From NCBI RefSeq assembly GCF_000165425.1, contig NW_001799644.1, positions 5,215 through 69,214 on the forward strand: DNA of 64,000 nucleotides, written 5' to 3'. Under the pieces are notes generated by a model, which was not told the DNA's origin, did not search any database, and worked only from the letters and a program-made list of their open reading frames with translations. This document shows positions 63,623 through 64,000 of this stretch, piece by piece (the first letter of the stretch is position 1; each line of letters begins with the position of its first letter). A program made the position numbers and the translations under genes. Origin of the DNA: Paramecium tetraurelia. Lineage: Eukaryota; Ciliophora; Oligohymenophorea; Peniculida; Parameciidae.

Positions 63623-63701
63623 TATTAATATTATTTGATTTAAATATATAAATTTTCATTATTTTAATCAAAACATTAAATAAAATTTTTATTGTTCCAA
63701 A

Positions 63702-64000
63702 ATGCATAATTATCGCGGAGTTAGACCGTCTACTGCCAAAATGAACACACTGCCTCCAGAGACAGAAAATCTGGAAGAGTATATGTACGATATTTCATAT
63801 TAAGGATAGGAAAATACTTTATGATCACTAAAAGGCTTGTGAGAAAGCAGGTAAATATTTGGAGGCTGATTGTGCAAAATAAAGATTGAAAGATCTCAAA
63901 ATTAAATACGAATCCAGAGCTAAATTAGATATAAGAGACAGACATGAATAAGAAGTTGATTTATAATTCATAATTTAGAAATATGAACTAACTAAATCAC
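63702..64000 (+). CDS. 5' part of a coiled-coil protein (runs off window)
   Basis: ATG 63702 opens MHNYRGVRPSTAKMNTLPPE. A 25-nt intron (63785-63809) keeps the frame and leads into a charged helical region (ILYDHQKACEKAGKYLEADC; LKDLKIKYESRAKLDIRD) still open at the window end. The pattern suggests a long coiled coil. Too little is visible to name a family. Confidence 0.7.

Noticed and set aside
1-64000. tRNA, rRNA, CRISPR, transposon or internal eliminated sequence.
   Set aside because: No T-loop-like tRNA motif with matching arms, no repeat array, no transposase domain, and no TA-flanked interruption of a clear gene could be found.

Overview
The window reads as macronuclear (somatic) DNA of a Paramecium-like oligohymenophorean ciliate. 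It is strongly AT-rich. Reading frames run through TAA and TAG and end only at TGA, and TAA/TAG sit at conserved glutamines (for example in the Rpt3 ATPase). Genes are cut by tiny introns of about 20-30 nt, most often 25. Intergenic spaces of a few tens of bases are common. I saw no tRNA, rRNA, CRISPR, insertion sequence or prokaryotic-style operon. All gene models below were read by hand with TGA as the only stop and short GT-AG introns removed.

Region 1-11.2 kb: gene-poor or decaying DNA around one large intact gene (4672-8703, a secreted, asparagine-rich, single-pass membrane protein). The flanks hold coding-like stretches interrupted by TGA or frame changes. A coiled-coil/RING protein (10015-11117, minus) closes this part.

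Region 11.3-22.9 kb: IFT56 (plus), a lysine/glutamine-rich protein (plus), then a tightly spaced minus-strand row: BBS7, an NT-type C2/coiled-coil protein, a putative myristoylated protein, an ARL8-type GTPase, two weakly supported small genes and a basic coiled-coil protein.

Region 23-35.9 kb: one minus-strand axonemal dynein heavy chain of the DNAH1 type, about 4.2 thousand residues.

Region 36-46 kb: an LRR/IQ protein divergent from the dynein across 90 bp, a predicted pseudokinase with a long Gln/Pro tail, then on the minus strand a small protein, the proteasome ATPase Rpt3 (PSMC4), a coiled-coil protein and a Myb-repeat protein.

Region 46-57 kb: a Dicer-like protein whose helicase and RNase III motifs look degenerate, CFAP52, a small unknown gene, a second Myb-repeat protein and a low-confidence gene.

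Region 57-64 kb: splicing factor SF3B1 (minus), a B-box/WD40 protein (plus), a small membrane protein (minus) and the start of a coiled-coil gene (plus) that runs off the end.

Four confident genes act in cilia (IFT56, BBS7, DNAH1, CFAP52) and the LRR/IQ protein may do so. The others serve housekeeping roles (proteasome, splicing, ARL8 trafficking), transcription (two Myb proteins) and probably small-RNA biology (Dicer-like).
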